Assembly (NCBI RefSeq): GCF_009362735.1
Contig: NZ_WHNP01000048.1
Span: 1 to 58,099, forward strand
Source of the DNA: Paraburkholderia franconis
GTDB taxonomy: Bacteria > Pseudomonadota > Gammaproteobacteria > Burkholderiales > Burkholderiaceae
DNA: 58,099 nucleotides
Reading direction: 5' to 3'
In this document: in pieces, positions 1 through 9,272 of the stretch
How positions within the stretch are numbered: the stretch's first letter is position 1
Layout: each line of letters begins with the position of its first letter
Program-made: the position numbers and the translations under genes
Notes under the pieces: generated by a model
Databases searched by the model: none
What the model was told of the DNA's origin: nothing
The model's input: only the letters and a program-made list of their open reading frames with translations

Positions 1-258
1 AAAGCATACGGCATGCGCTCATCCATGAGTCGACGTGGTGATTGCTGGGATAACGCGCCGACCGAAAGTCTGTGGGGTTCGCTGAAAGTTGCACGCCTGC
101 ACGGTCGACACTTCTCGACCAAACGTGCGGCAATGGACGAAGTGGTTGATTGGCTCAACTTTTATAACGCGCATCGGCTACACTCGACGCTCAATTACGT
201 CAGCCCCATGACGTTCGAGAAGAACTGGTTCGCCGCTCAGCAAGGTGCGGCCGCATAA
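1..258 (+). mobile_element. IS3-family transposase OrfB, C-terminal fragment
   Basis: The reading frame is already open at base 1 (codons for K-A-Y-G-M), so the gene begins before the window. What remains is the last part of the integrase-core (rve) domain of an IS3-family transposase. It includes the segment APTESLWGSLK, where the Glu would be the third residue of the DDE triad, followed by the characteristic tail WLNFYNAHRLHSTLNY. It ends at a TAA at 256-258. The right terminal repeat should lie just downstream (about 270-300), but its end cannot be fixed without the other end of the element. Whether the element is complete outside the window is unknown. Confidence 0.9.
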
Positions 259-513
259 ATCCCTCGGCTATGGGATTCGTGAAACAGGGGCAAGGTCACA
301 TCGATTCCTGTCTGAAAGTCAAGAAACTCGGCTACTTACGCCGCATCTGAGTCACTTCGACTATAACTTTGACAGATCATAGTGGGCCTTGGAGCGGCTG
401 TTGTTCAGACCAGCCGCAATGACTGCTTTGTGGTCGAGGCGGACTAGCGCTCAACGACTGCTTTGGCCAACACGCTACCATCGGTCCATCCGACAGGTCC
501 TGAAGGCGTGCGG

Positions 514-1035
514 TCACTGTTTGCTAACCGCATACGCCGCAGTACCGCTACCATCCCAAAGGAAGAAGAGCCGGCCTTGCTCCGAGTTGATATTATGTGT
601 GTTGGGCAATAGCCTAGCCAAGATTGGCGGCTGATAAGCCAACGCCCCCGAACGTGCACGTGCCGCCGCAAAATGTTTTGCAAATCCTGATCCAACTGCG
701 TCGCATCGAATCACGTCTGCCTCTTGACCATCGAGGAAACTGGACTTCCAAGATAGCGCGTCGACCGTCCCATCCGCGAGCAAGGTGCACCTGACCAGCT
801 TTAACGGAATACGGGAATTTCCCGAGTCTTTAATCCAAAGAGAGAGGGATCCTGTGGCGCCATCTATTCCAACGTCTAGATGGTCCAGTTTCCAATGATC
901 ACCTGAAGATGCGACTACCGTGAAGCTGCCACTGGCGCTAGTGCCGAGTTCGCTGTTCGGTGGTTGTGTGGCACATCCGCACAACAATGATCCGCATGCA
1001 ATCAGTGCTGCCAAAAAGATCGTATTCCAGTTCAC
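514..1035 (-). CDS. putative lipoprotein, unknown function
   Basis: A 173-residue protein with a hydrophobic N-terminus ending in L-C-G-C (Cys21), which fits a lipoprotein signal peptide. It is therefore probably exported and lipid-anchored. The rest is polar, with no motif I recognise. Codon use is less biased to G/C than in the catabolic genes downstream, as is the whole stretch from 260 to 2100, consistent with a transferred or degenerating region next to the IS3 fragment. There is no partner gene. It could be a chance frame, but the lipobox and the length argue for a real gene. Confidence 0.5.
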   Translation of the reverse strand: MNWNTIFLAALIACGSLLCGCATQPPNSELGTSASGSFTVVASSGDHWKLDHLDVGIDGATGSLSLWIKDSGNSRIPLKLVRCTLLADGTVDALSWKSSFLDGQEADVIRCDAVGSGFAKHFAAARARSGALAYQPPILARLLPNTHNINSEQGRLFFLWDGSGTAAYAVSKQ

Positions 1036-2158
1036 AATTCGTTTTCCGTGTCATTAGTGCCTGAATGTCGCCGCCTACGTCAAGCGGCAAGGATCAGGTG
1101 CCGTTAAGCCGTTCGATGTGTCCGCTCAATCCCAATCCAACCCTCGCGCTTCAGGCGCTCGTAAGTTGTGTCGACCGATCTGATACGCATGGTCCCCGAT
1201 GTCAGCGGGTTTCGGATAGCTGGCACTTGTTGAGTTGGCAAAGTCCCCGGAGTGCTGCCAACCGCAAATCGGCTTTACGGCAAGTGTGGCTACTTCTTGA
1301 ACTGTGGTGAAGCCTCGCAGTGGGGGCGACGGCAACTTATGCGGCAATAAAATAGCCGAGTTTCCACTTTAGCCATCGTCCGCCCGTAATTTGCCGCGGC
1401 TACGCAGTTTCAGTTTTGGTGGGCGCGGCCAACGATTGACCCAAGGTCGATCCGGCGGCGCAGGTGATCGACGATGGTCGACAACGGTCAAGCAGGAAAG
1501 CTACGCTGGCCCCCCCTCTGGGAGCTACCCTTGGATCCTCGACCGTGTGGCAGGCGAGAGTGTCACGAGTGCAATGTCACTGATAGAGGGAACTACTCGT
1601 CGACTGCTCGAACGCCTAGACTGTCAGCAATTGGCTAATTTGCGGACGCAGAAGCCGCCCGACCCAAGGTCCGCGATGGCCGACAACTTGACTGTTGTTG
1701 CCGCGGCATCTCGCCAACCAATTTACGCAATAACGTCTTCCTCGGTCGGTCCCGCAGGCGTCTTGACTGGAAATGCCGCGCGCAGCGGCCTTCGCCTCCC
1801 CTAACAGGTCGCTTTCCCACAAGTCGAAGTGAGTAAGCCACCTTTCATAAAGACTACGCGCTTATTTGGTGACTGCGCATTGGCGCGGCATGACACGGCA
1901 GGAGAAAGCGGAGGATCGGCACTTGGTGTCGACGGCAAGGCGACATCCGCCGATGGGAACCGGAAGCCCATCTGTCAGTGTGAGATATCTTGCGTTGCAC
2001 AATGAAAATTGGCGTTCCCGCAGACTTTGTTGCATCTGAACCGCCCTTCCCCGCTTCCCGCAGACTTTATTGTGCGCCGATAACAGCAAAATCGAGCTTG
2101 ACGGATTATCTTTCGATATATATCTTAAGATACATCTTACGACACTCGGAGATGAACC
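1036..2158. other. 1.1-kb stretch with no supported gene
   Basis: Open frames exist on both strands (for example 1391-1804 plus), but none has a recognisable domain, good codon bias or a convincing ribosome binding site. Base composition is less GC-rich than in the region after 2159. An 18-base direct repeat with one mismatch (TTCCCGCAGACTTTRTTG) occurs at 2015-2032 and 2055-2072. The promoter and operator of the PadR gene are at the right edge. This is probably degenerate or intergenic DNA left between the IS element and the conserved chromosome. Confidence 0.5.
2121..2132. promoter_or_regulatory. palindromic operator candidate for the PadR/YqjI-like repressor
   Basis: TATCTTAAGATA is a perfect 12-bp palindrome set in an AT-rich patch inside otherwise GC-rich DNA, 27 bp before the PadR start codon. 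A second overlapping inverted pair, AAGAT-AC-ATCTT, continues to the right. PadR proteins bind short AT-rich palindromes and usually repress their own gene. Autoregulation of the downstream repressor-reductase pair is therefore inferred. Confidence 0.55.
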
Positions 2159-2950
2159 ATGCGTCATCACCATTCGCGCTTTTCACGCGAGTTCTCGCGC
2201 GACGGCGCATTCAGCCGCGATCCCTCGTTCTTCCACATTTACGAGCGCTTTCACGCGTTCTGGCATGCGATCGGCCGCCATCGCGGCGGCGGACGTCATG
2301 GCGGGCCGTTTGGCGGCGGTTCGTTCGGCGGCGGCTTCGGCGGCGGTCCGTTCAGCGGGGGCGGCGGGTTTGGCGGTGATGGCGACGGCTTTCCGCGCGG
2401 CCGCAAGTTCACGTCCGACGACCTGCAACTGCTGCTGCTCGCGCTGATCGACGAACGGCCGCGCCACGGCTACGAGCTGATCAAGGCGCTCGAAGCGCGC
2501 TCGAACGGCTTTTATGCGCCGAGCCCCGGCATGGTCTACCCCGCGCTCACGTATCTGGAAGAACTCGGCTATGTGACCGTGCAACTCGAAGGCAACCGCA
2601 AACGCTACTCGCTCGCCGACGCAGGCCGCGAATACCTCGCCGCGAACCGCGAGCGCGCCGATCTGATGCTCGCGAAGCTCGCGCACATCGCCCGCAAGAT
2701 GGACTCGGTGCGCCGCGCGTTCGCGGGCGAACCGGGCGAAGCAGGCGACGATGCGCCGGGCGGCTGGCTGCCCGAGCTCACCGCCGCGCGCCGCGCGCTG
2801 AAAAACGCGCTGCTGTTGCGCGACAACGCATCGCCGGAAGAACAGCGGCGCATCGCGGCGATTCTCGCGCGCGCCACGGCCGAAATCGAAAGCAAGCCGC
2901 GCGAGAACGGCCGCACGGCGCCCGACACCGGTAACGGCGCCCCGGCCTGA
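2159..2950 (+). CDS. yqjI: PadR-family repressor, YqjI-like, with Gly/His-rich N-terminus
   Basis: A 263-residue transcriptional regulator. Residues 1-80 form a low-complexity tail rich in His, Phe, Arg and Gly (RHHHSRF, then repeated GGG-F). From about residue 82 a PadR winged helix follows (HGYELIKALE, then the wing region SPGMVYPALTYLEELGYV), then a helical dimerisation region. In E. coli, YqjI has the same build: a metal-binding His-rich extension on a PadR domain. It represses the ferric reductase gene yqjH and responds to nickel and iron. Here the reductase follows on the same strand after 33 bases, so the two form an operon behind the palindrome at 2121. The start has a good SD (CGGAGATGAACC). 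Metal response is inferred from the family; the tail has fewer His and no Cys compared with E. coli. Confidence 0.85.
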   Translation: MRHHHSRFSREFSRDGAFSRDPSFFHIYERFHAFWHAIGRHRGGGRHGGPFGGGSFGGGFGGGPFSGGGGFGGDGDGFPRGRKFTSDDLQLLLLALIDERPRHGYELIKALEARSNGFYAPSPGMVYPALTYLEELGYVTVQLEGNRKRYSLADAGREYLAANRERADLMLAKLAHIARKMDSVRRAFAGEPGEAGDDAPGGWLPELTAARRALKNALLLRDNASPEEQRRIAAILARATAEIESKPRENGRTAPDTGNGAPA

Positions 2951-2983
2951 ACGATTCGGCCGACCACCTGGAGAGAACAACCT

Positions 2984-3802
2984 ATGCAAGCAACCCGATC
3001 CGATCTGACGGTGACGCGCGTGCGTCATCCACTGAAATTTCGTCTGCTGCAAGTGAAGCGCGTCGAGACCGTCACGCCGCATCTGATCCGCGTCACGCTG
3101 ACGGGCGACGATCTGCACGACTTCGCGTCGGCCTCGTTCGACGATCACGTGAAAGTGTTCTTCCCCGCTCCCGGCGAAGCGCAGCCGGCGATGCCGGAAG
3201 CAGGCCCCGACGGTCCTGTGTTTCCGGCCGGCCAGCCGCGCCCCGTCGCGCGTGACTTCACGCCGAAGCGTTTCGACCGCGACGCGCGCGAGCTCGAACT
3301 CGAATTCGCGCTGCACGAAGCCGGTCCCGCGACCGAATGGGCGACGCGGGCGAAGGCCGGGCAATGTCTGGGCGTCGGCGGGCCGCGTGGCTCGTTCGTC
3401 GTGCCGACGGGCTTCGACTGGCATCTGCTGATCGGCGACGATACGGCGCTGCCCGCGATCGGCCGGCGGCTCGCGGAATTGCCGCAACGCTCGCGCGTCG
3501 CGGCCGTGATCGAAGTGGCCGATCCGTCGGCGCGCATCGAATTCGACACGGCGGCCGATCTGTATATCGAATGGCGCTTTCGCAGCGAAGCCGCATATCG
3601 GGGCAGCGCGCTGCTGCAAGCCGTACGCGAAACGTTCCTGCCCGATGGCGACGGCTACGTGTGGGCCGCCGGCGAAGCAGCGACGATGCGCGCGGTCCGC
3701 TATCACCTCGTCAACGAGCGCGGCATCGACAAGTCGCGGATTCGCGCGTCGGCGTACTGGAAAGAAGGCGAGCAGGCCGTCCATGAAAACCTCGATGACT
3801 GA
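2984..3802 (+). CDS. yqjH: siderophore-interacting protein, YqjH-like NADPH ferric-chelate reductase
   Basis: A 272-residue flavoprotein of the SIP family. These proteins release iron from imported ferric siderophores by reduction in the cytoplasm. The N-terminal half is an FAD-binding barrel (residues about 15-135) with the FTPKRFDR segment and the flavin-phosphate loop GVGGPRGSF. The C-terminal SIP domain binds NAD(P)H and ends with the typical SAYWKEGE segment. SD GGAGAG lies upstream. It is co-transcribed with the PadR gene. Siderophore biosynthesis or receptor genes are not in this window, so its substrate is unknown. Confidence 0.85.
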   Translation: MQATRSDLTVTRVRHPLKFRLLQVKRVETVTPHLIRVTLTGDDLHDFASASFDDHVKVFFPAPGEAQPAMPEAGPDGPVFPAGQPRPVARDFTPKRFDRDARELELEFALHEAGPATEWATRAKAGQCLGVGGPRGSFVVPTGFDWHLLIGDDTALPAIGRRLAELPQRSRVAAVIEVADPSARIEFDTAADLYIEWRFRSEAAYRGSALLQAVRETFLPDGDGYVWAAGEAATMRAVRYHLVNERGIDKSRIRASAYWKEGEQAVHENLDD

Positions 3803-3829
3803 CGCAATGCTTTTACCCGGAGCCGCCGG

Positions 3830-5137
3830 ATGCGCCCACTGAACGAACCGAACGAACTGAACGGCCTGAACGAACTCGACAAAGGACGCGAGCGGCGCCT
3901 CCTGTGGCTGCTCGCGCTCACGCAATTCACGATCATCATGGACTTCATGGTGATGATGCCGCTCGGTCCGCAGATCATGCACGCGTTCCAGATTTCGCCC
4001 GCGCGCTTCGCGACGGCCGTGTCGGCGTACTCGTGGTGCTCGGGGCTGTCGGGCCTCTTCGCCGCGACGTACATCGACCGCTTCGACCGGCGGCGTCTGC
4101 TGCTCGCGATCTATGCGCTGTTCGCGCTGTCGAACCTGGGCTGCGCGCTCGCGCCGAACTATCCGCTGCTGCTCGCGGCGCGCGCGTTCGCGGGCATCAC
4201 AGGCGGCGTGCTGGGTTCCGTCGTGATGGCGATCGTCGGCGACGTGATTCCCGTGTCGCGTCGCGGCGCCGCGACGGGCACGATCATGACGGCGTTCTCG
4301 CTCGCGGCGATCGCGGGCGTGCCCGCCGGCGTGATGCTCGGCGCGCATTTCGGCTGGGCCGCGCCGTTCGTGCTGCTGGTCGCGCTGTCGTGCGCGATCT
4401 GGCTCGGCGGTCTGCGCATCGTGCCGTCGCTGACCGCGCATCTGCAGCAGCAGCGCGCGCCGCTCGCGCAGGTGCTGCCCGATCTGTGGCGGCTCTTTGC
4501 GAATGCGCGTCACCTCAACGCATTCGCGCTGACGTTCGTCGTGATGATCTCGCACATGCTCGTGATCCCGTTCATCGCGCCGACGCTCGTCGCGAATCAC
4601 GGCGTCGCGCCCGCGAACCTGTCGTGGCTGTACATGGCGGGCGGCGCGGCGACGTTCTTCACATCGCGCCGCGTCGGGGAGCTTGCGGATCGCTACGGCA
4701 AGAAGCAGGTGTTCCGTATTGCCGCGTTGCTGTCGGTGCTGCCCGTGCTGTTCGTCACGCATCTGCCCGATGTGCCGTTCTATGCGATGGTGCTGTTCTT
4801 CCCGTTCTTCATGGTCGCGATGTCGTCGCGGATGGTGCCGATGCAAGCGCTGCTCACGACCGTGCCCGCGCCGCAGACGCGCGGCGCTTTCCTGAGCGCG
4901 AACAGTGCCGTGCAGGCGATGGGCACGGGCTGCGGCGCGTGGTTCGGCGGCTTGCTGCTGTCGACGGACGCGCACGGACACATCGCCGGTTATGGCACTG
5001 CGGGCTGGCTCGCGACAGGGGGCGCCGTGTTTGCGTGCGCGTGGATCGGGCGCGTGAAGAGCGCGCGGGACGAGAAGAATGCAGCGGGCGTCGAGGCAGC
5101 GCCCGCCGCCAGGGCGGAGGTGGTTGGCGAGGCGTGA
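3830..5137 (+). CDS. MFS transporter, 12-TM drug/sugar-efflux type
   Basis: A 435-residue permease of the major facilitator superfamily. Hydrophobic segments run from about residue 27 (LLWLLALTQFTIIMDFMVMM) to 410. The loop YIDRFDRRRLL between helices 2 and 3 corresponds to MFS motif A. It resembles AraJ/YdhP-like efflux proteins more than solute importers. The start at 3830 follows GGAGCCGCCGG, 27 bases after the SIP gene, so it is probably the third gene of that operon. An export role for a siderophore or metal chelate is possible but only inferred from position. The C-terminus is Ala-rich. Confidence 0.8.
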   Translation: MRPLNEPNELNGLNELDKGRERRLLWLLALTQFTIIMDFMVMMPLGPQIMHAFQISPARFATAVSAYSWCSGLSGLFAATYIDRFDRRRLLLAIYALFALSNLGCALAPNYPLLLAARAFAGITGGVLGSVVMAIVGDVIPVSRRGAATGTIMTAFSLAAIAGVPAGVMLGAHFGWAAPFVLLVALSCAIWLGGLRIVPSLTAHLQQQRAPLAQVLPDLWRLFANARHLNAFALTFVVMISHMLVIPFIAPTLVANHGVAPANLSWLYMAGGAATFFTSRRVGELADRYGKKQVFRIAALLSVLPVLFVTHLPDVPFYAMVLFFPFFMVAMSSRMVPMQALLTTVPAPQTRGAFLSANSAVQAMGTGCGAWFGGLLLSTDAHGHIAGYGTAGWLATGGAVFACAWIGRVKSARDEKNAAGVEAAPAARAEVVGEA

Positions 5138-5156
5138 GCCCCGCGCCCCCTGACAG

Positions 5157-7391
5157 TTACGCCGCGCTGCCCAGCAAGTCCTCGATCATCACGGGCAGCT
5201 TGCGCACTCTGACACCCGTCGCATGATGCACGGCATCCGTGATGGCAGCCGCGATGCCCGCAAGCCCTATCTCCGCGATCCCGCGCGCGCCGAGTTCGTT
5301 GAACACGGGATCGGGGTAATCGAGAAACGTCACGTCCATCTCGGGCGCATCCGCATGCGATGCGACGATGTAATCGGCGAGATTGCTGTTGATGGGCGCG
5401 CCGTTTTGCGCGTCATACATCGTGTGCTCGAACAGCGCCATGCCGACGCCCATCACGACGGCCCCTTCGATCTGATTGCGCCCGGCGCGCGGATTCAGGA
5501 TGCGCCCCGCGTCGATCACCGTGACCACGCGGCTCACGCGCAGCCGCGCGATTTCCGGCTGCCACGTCACCTCGGCGAAATGCGCGCCATACGAATAGAT
5601 CGAATAGTCCTTCTTCAGCGGATCGTCGAAGCCGCCTTTCGCGCTGCCTCGGCCCGTCGCCGAATGCATTCTTGCCGCTTCCAGGATTTGCGCGAACGGC
5701 ACGCCCTTTTCCGCCGTATCCGTCTTGCGATGCACACGCCCTGCGCTGAACGCGAGCGCGTCAGCCTTTTCGCCGTGAAACGGCGAATCGCCGATTGCGA
5801 CGGCGCGCGCCAGCACCATGTCGGTCGCCGCGCGAGCCGCCTGCAACACAGCGGGAATCACGGAAGCCGTCGCCGCCGAACCGCCTGACACGGGCCCGAG
5901 CGGCAGCATCGTATCGCCGAGCCCGACTTCGATCTTGTCGAGCGGAATGCCCGTATGACCGGCGACCAGTTGCGCAAGAATCGTGTACGTGCCCGTGCCG
6001 ATGTCCTGCGTGCCGCACACGACGCGCGCCGTGCCGTCCGCGCGCAGATCGACGGTCGCTTCCGCCGAAAAGCGCAGCCCAGGCCAGCCGCATCCGCCGA
6101 CGCCCCAGCCGAGCGTCAGCCCGTCGCGCGTCATCGAACCGGGTGCGGGCGTGCGCTTCGCCCAGCCGAATTTCTCGGCGCCCGTCTTCAGACATTCGAC
6201 GAAATGCCGCGACGAAAACGGCAAGCCCGTCGATTCGTCGACCTTCGGCTCGTTCATCAAACGAAACTCGACGGGATCGATGTCGAGCTTGCACGCCAGT
6301 TCGTTCATCGCCGATTCGAGCGCGTACAGTCCGGGCACCGCGCCCGGCCCGCGCATCGCCGTCGGCGAACCGACATTGCGCCGCGCAAGGCCCGAGCTCA
6401 CGCGCAGATTCGGCACGCTGTACAGGAACGGCGTGATCTCGCCGCAGCTTTCCTGGTAGTCGTCGGCGATCGCGGTGTGGTTCAGGTAGTCGTGGCGAAT
6501 CGACGTGAGCTTGCCGCTCCTGTCAGAGGAAAGACGCAGGCGCTGCTGCGTCGTTGGACGATGGCCGACATTCTGGAACATCATCTTGCGGCTCACGACG
6601 AGCTTGACCGGCCGCCCCGTGTGGCGCGACGCGGCCGCAGCGAGCAGCGTATGCGGCCACACCCACAGCTTGCCGCCGAAGCCCGAGCCGAGATAGCGCG
6701 AAATCACGCGCACTTTTTCTTTCGGCAGCCCGAGCATTTGCGTCAGCGTGCCCTGATGATTGGTGACGGCCTGCGTGGTCTCGTAGAACGTATAGCCCTC
6801 GCCGTCCCAGTGCGCGATGCTCGCGTGCAGCTCGATCGGGTTGTGCGTTTCGACGGGCGTCACATAGGTTTCATCGAGCTTCACTTCGCTTCGCTCGTAT
6901 GCGGCGGCCGCATCGCCGCGCTCGCTTTCGGCGTGCAACTCGCCGCTCGCTTTCAGTTCGTCGCTGACGTCATACGGCGTCTGCTCGTAGCCGACCTTCA
7001 CGGCCGCCGCGGCGGCGCTCGCCGCCTCGAACGTATCGGCGACGACGGCAGCCACATATTGACCGTAGTAGCGGACCACATCGTCGTCGAACGGCGGCCG
7101 CGCTTCGTCGACGAAGCCGTTGTCGATCGAATTGCCCGCGATACGATAAAAGCGGCCGATGTTGCCGCGATGCAGGATCATGCGCACGCCGGGCATCGCC
7201 TGCGCGGCGGCGAATTCGAGCGACGTCACGCGGCCGCTCGCAATCGTCGCGCAGACGGGCACCGCGTACAGCATGTCGGGCAAGTCGATGTCGGAGGTGT
7301 ACTGCGCGCGTCCGCTCACTTTCAGCGGACCTTCGACGCGCGACTGCGGCTGCCCGAGCACGGACAGCAAGGATTCGGACACAGTGGACAT
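5157..7391 (-). CDS. paoC: molybdopterin-binding subunit of aldehyde oxidoreductase (PaoC-like, xanthine oxidase family)
   Basis: A 744-residue large subunit that carries the molybdenum cofactor and oxidises aldehydes to acids. The Moco-contact loop GSGFGGKLW and the segment AMRGPGAVPGLYALES are visible. The C-terminal motif RGIAEIG holds the Glu that acts as catalytic base in this family. The frame is open beyond 7391, but that extension overlaps the FAD-subunit gene; MSTVSESLL with GAGGAC upstream is the sensible start. The gene order 2Fe-2S, FAD, Moco matches E. coli paoABC. The maturation factor PaoD/XdhC and a cytochrome partner are absent from the window. Confidence 0.88.
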   Translation of the reverse strand: MSTVSESLLSVLGQPQSRVEGPLKVSGRAQYTSDIDLPDMLYAVPVCATIASGRVTSLEFAAAQAMPGVRMILHRGNIGRFYRIAGNSIDNGFVDEARPPFDDDVVRYYGQYVAAVVADTFEAASAAAAAVKVGYEQTPYDVSDELKASGELHAESERGDAAAAYERSEVKLDETYVTPVETHNPIELHASIAHWDGEGYTFYETTQAVTNHQGTLTQMLGLPKEKVRVISRYLGSGFGGKLWVWPHTLLAAAASRHTGRPVKLVVSRKMMFQNVGHRPTTQQRLRLSSDRSGKLTSIRHDYLNHTAIADDYQESCGEITPFLYSVPNLRVSSGLARRNVGSPTAMRGPGAVPGLYALESAMNELACKLDIDPVEFRLMNEPKVDESTGLPFSSRHFVECLKTGAEKFGWAKRTPAPGSMTRDGLTLGWGVGGCGWPGLRFSAEATVDLRADGTARVVCGTQDIGTGTYTILAQLVAGHTGIPLDKIEVGLGDTMLPLGPVSGGSAATASVIPAVLQAARAATDMVLARAVAIGDSPFHGEKADALAFSAGRVHRKTDTAEKGVPFAQILEAARMHSATGRGSAKGGFDDPLKKDYSIYSYGAHFAEVTWQPEIARLRVSRVVTVIDAGRILNPRAGRNQIEGAVVMGVGMALFEHTMYDAQNGAPINSNLADYIVASHADAPEMDVTFLDYPDPVFNELGARGIAEIGLAGIAAAITDAVHHATGVRVRKLPVMIEDLLGSAA

Positions 7392-7414
7392 GGAAGGAAG
7401 TCCTCGAAAAGGGA

Positions 7415-8416
7415 TCAGACGGACTGCGTGACCTGCATGAGCGCATGAATCAGGCAGCGCCGCGCGAGCTCGATCTTGAAGCCGTTCTGGCTCTGCGGGT
7501 TCGCATCGGCGAGCGCGGCATCGGCGGCGCGCGCGAAGCTCGCCGCATCGGGGACGGCGCCCGCAAGCTCCGCTTCCGCCTGGATCGCATGCCAAGGCTT
7601 CGTGCCGACGCCGCCCAGCGCGACATGCGCGCGCGTGATGCGCCCGTCCGTCACGTTGACGACGACGGCCGCCGACACCAGCGCAAACTCATACGACGCG
7701 CGGTCGCGCAGCTTCAGATACAGCGAGCGGCTGCCCGGAATGGGCGGCAGCGTGACGTGCGTGACCAGATCGCCCGGTTCGAGGACGGTCTCGCGCTCAG
7801 GCGTATCGCCGGGCAGCAGATAGAAGTCGTCGATGGGCATGCTGCGCGCGCCCTTTGCGCCCTCGACTTCGATCGTCGCGCCGAGCGCCGTCAGCGCGAC
7901 GTTCATATCGGACGGATTGGTGGCGATGCACGAGTCGCTCGTGCCGAGTATCGCCATCGTCCGGTTGAAGCCGGTGATCGCGGAGCAGCCCGAGCCGGGC
8001 ACGCGCTTGTTGCACGGCATCGCGGTGTCGCGGAAATAGACGCAGCGCGTGCGTTGCAGCAGATTGCCGCCCGTGGTCGCCATATTGCGCAGTTGCGCCG
8101 ACGCGCCCGCCAGCAGCGCCTGCGACAGCACCGCGTAAGGCTCGTGAACGAGCGGATGCATTGCGAGATCGGCGTTGCGCACCATCGCGCCGATCTTGAT
8201 GCCGCCGTTGTCCGTCGTCTGGACGCGATCGAGCGGCAGCCGGCTGATGTCGACCACGCGGGCGGGCCGCTCGACATCGAGCTTCATCAGGTCGAGCAGC
8301 GTCGTGCCGCCCGCGAGAAAGCGCACGTGCGCGCCCTGCTGCGCCGTCTGCGAAGCGGCGCCCGCCGCGACGGCGTCGCGCACGTCGTTCGCGCGCGAGA
8401 GCTGAAAGAGTTCCAT
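7415..8416 (-). CDS. paoB: FAD subunit of aldehyde oxidoreductase (PaoB-like)
   Basis: A 333-residue protein of the CO dehydrogenase flavoprotein (CutM) family, which passes electrons between the iron-sulfur subunit and FAD. The FAD loop FLAGGTTLLDLMK is near residue 32. A second motif, NMATTGGNLLQRTRC, opens an insertion with four Cys (TRCVYF, AMPCNK, GSGCSA, DSCIA). In E. coli PaoB such an insertion binds an extra [4Fe-4S] cluster; the cysteines here fit that. SD GAGGAGACCGCG precedes ATG. It lies 10 bases after the 2Fe-2S gene and 23 before the Moco gene. Confidence 0.87.
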   Translation of the reverse strand: MELFQLSRANDVRDAVAAGAASQTAQQGAHVRFLAGGTTLLDLMKLDVERPARVVDISRLPLDRVQTTDNGGIKIGAMVRNADLAMHPLVHEPYAVLSQALLAGASAQLRNMATTGGNLLQRTRCVYFRDTAMPCNKRVPGSGCSAITGFNRTMAILGTSDSCIATNPSDMNVALTALGATIEVEGAKGARSMPIDDFYLLPGDTPERETVLEPGDLVTHVTLPPIPGSRSLYLKLRDRASYEFALVSAAVVVNVTDGRITRAHVALGGVGTKPWHAIQAEAELAGAVPDAASFARAADAALADANPQSQNGFKIELARRCLIHALMQVTQSV

Positions 8417-8426
8417 CGCGGTCTCC

Positions 8427-8978
8427 TCAGCGCTTGCCGCGCACGGTCTGGATGGCCGTCACGATGTTCTGATACGCGCCGCAGCGGCACAGGTTGCCGC
8501 TCATCGCTTCGCGCACGTCGGCGTCGTCCGGGCCGATGGCTTCGTCGAGCAGCGCGACGGCCGACATGATCTGGCCTGACGTGCAATAGCCGCACTGGTA
8601 GCCGTCGCATTCGACGAACGCGGCCTGCATCGGATGCAGCGCATCGGGCTCGCCGATGCCTTCGATCGTCGTAATCGTGTCCTCGGCGTGCGTCGCGGCC
8701 AGCGAGAGGCACGCGTTCACGCGGCGGCCGTTCACGTGCACGGTGCACGCGCCGCACTGGCCGTGATCGCAGCCTTTCTTCGTGCCCGTCAGATGCAGAT
8801 GCTCGCGCAACGCGTCGAGCAGCGTCGTGCGCGGATCGAGCGACAGCGCGTACTGCGTGCCGTTCACGTTGAGTTCGACGGGAATCGCGACGGGTGAAAC
8901 AGGCTGGCCTGGCTGCGCGGCGGCGTCCTGGCCGGCTTCCTGCTGGGTGACTTCGGGTCGGGTGAGAGTGTGGGGCAT
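8427..8978 (-). CDS. paoA: [2Fe-2S] subunit of aldehyde oxidoreductase (PaoA-like)
   Basis: A 183-residue iron-sulfur subunit with two clusters. A ferredoxin-like half carries CDHGQCGACTVHV and a fourth Cys at RRVNAC. A four-helix half carries CDGYQCGYCTSGQ and CRCGAY. The start at 8978 follows GGAGATG. Residues 1-35 are a polar, Gln/Ala/Pro-rich stretch with no twin-arginine motif. E. coli PaoA is exported by the Tat system, so this enzyme may instead be cytoplasmic. The frame stays open upstream to 9209, but those codons do not encode a Tat signal either. Confidence 0.87.
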   Translation of the reverse strand: MPHTLTRPEVTQQEAGQDAAAQPGQPVSPVAIPVELNVNGTQYALSLDPRTTLLDALREHLHLTGTKKGCDHGQCGACTVHVNGRRVNACLSLAATHAEDTITTIEGIGEPDALHPMQAAFVECDGYQCGYCTSGQIMSAVALLDEAIGPDDADVREAMSGNLCRCGAYQNIVTAIQTVRGKR

Positions 8979-9272
8979 CGGGGCATCTCCATGTGGCAAC
9001 CGGAACGGAGCGAGCGGAAGGAAGCTGTCGAATGCCTGATGGCGCAAGTCACGATCCTCGACGGTATCGCGGAACCGTGAAGCACCGATGGACAAGCGCA
9101 AAGTATAGGCGTCGATCCGCAAACGCGCCGATGGCGTGCCAATGCGGAACGCCGCGCTCCGGGCGGCGGGCGTCAACTTGAAACAGCGAGCAAGCGCGAT
9201 GCCTGACAAGCGTCGAACGGCTGCTGCCGCCCTCGGTCATCGCCTTCCGTGTAGTCGATCGCCCATGAATAG

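Noticed and set aside
1391..1804. 137-codon plus-strand frame in the gene-poor left region
   Set aside because: No domain, no ribosome binding site, and codon use does not differ from neighbouring non-coding DNA.
2183..4981. A 932-codon open frame on the minus strand opposite the PadR, SIP and MFS genes
   Set aside because: Same codon-bias artefact: repetitive Arg/His/Glu/Gln composition and no domain, start signal or operon logic.
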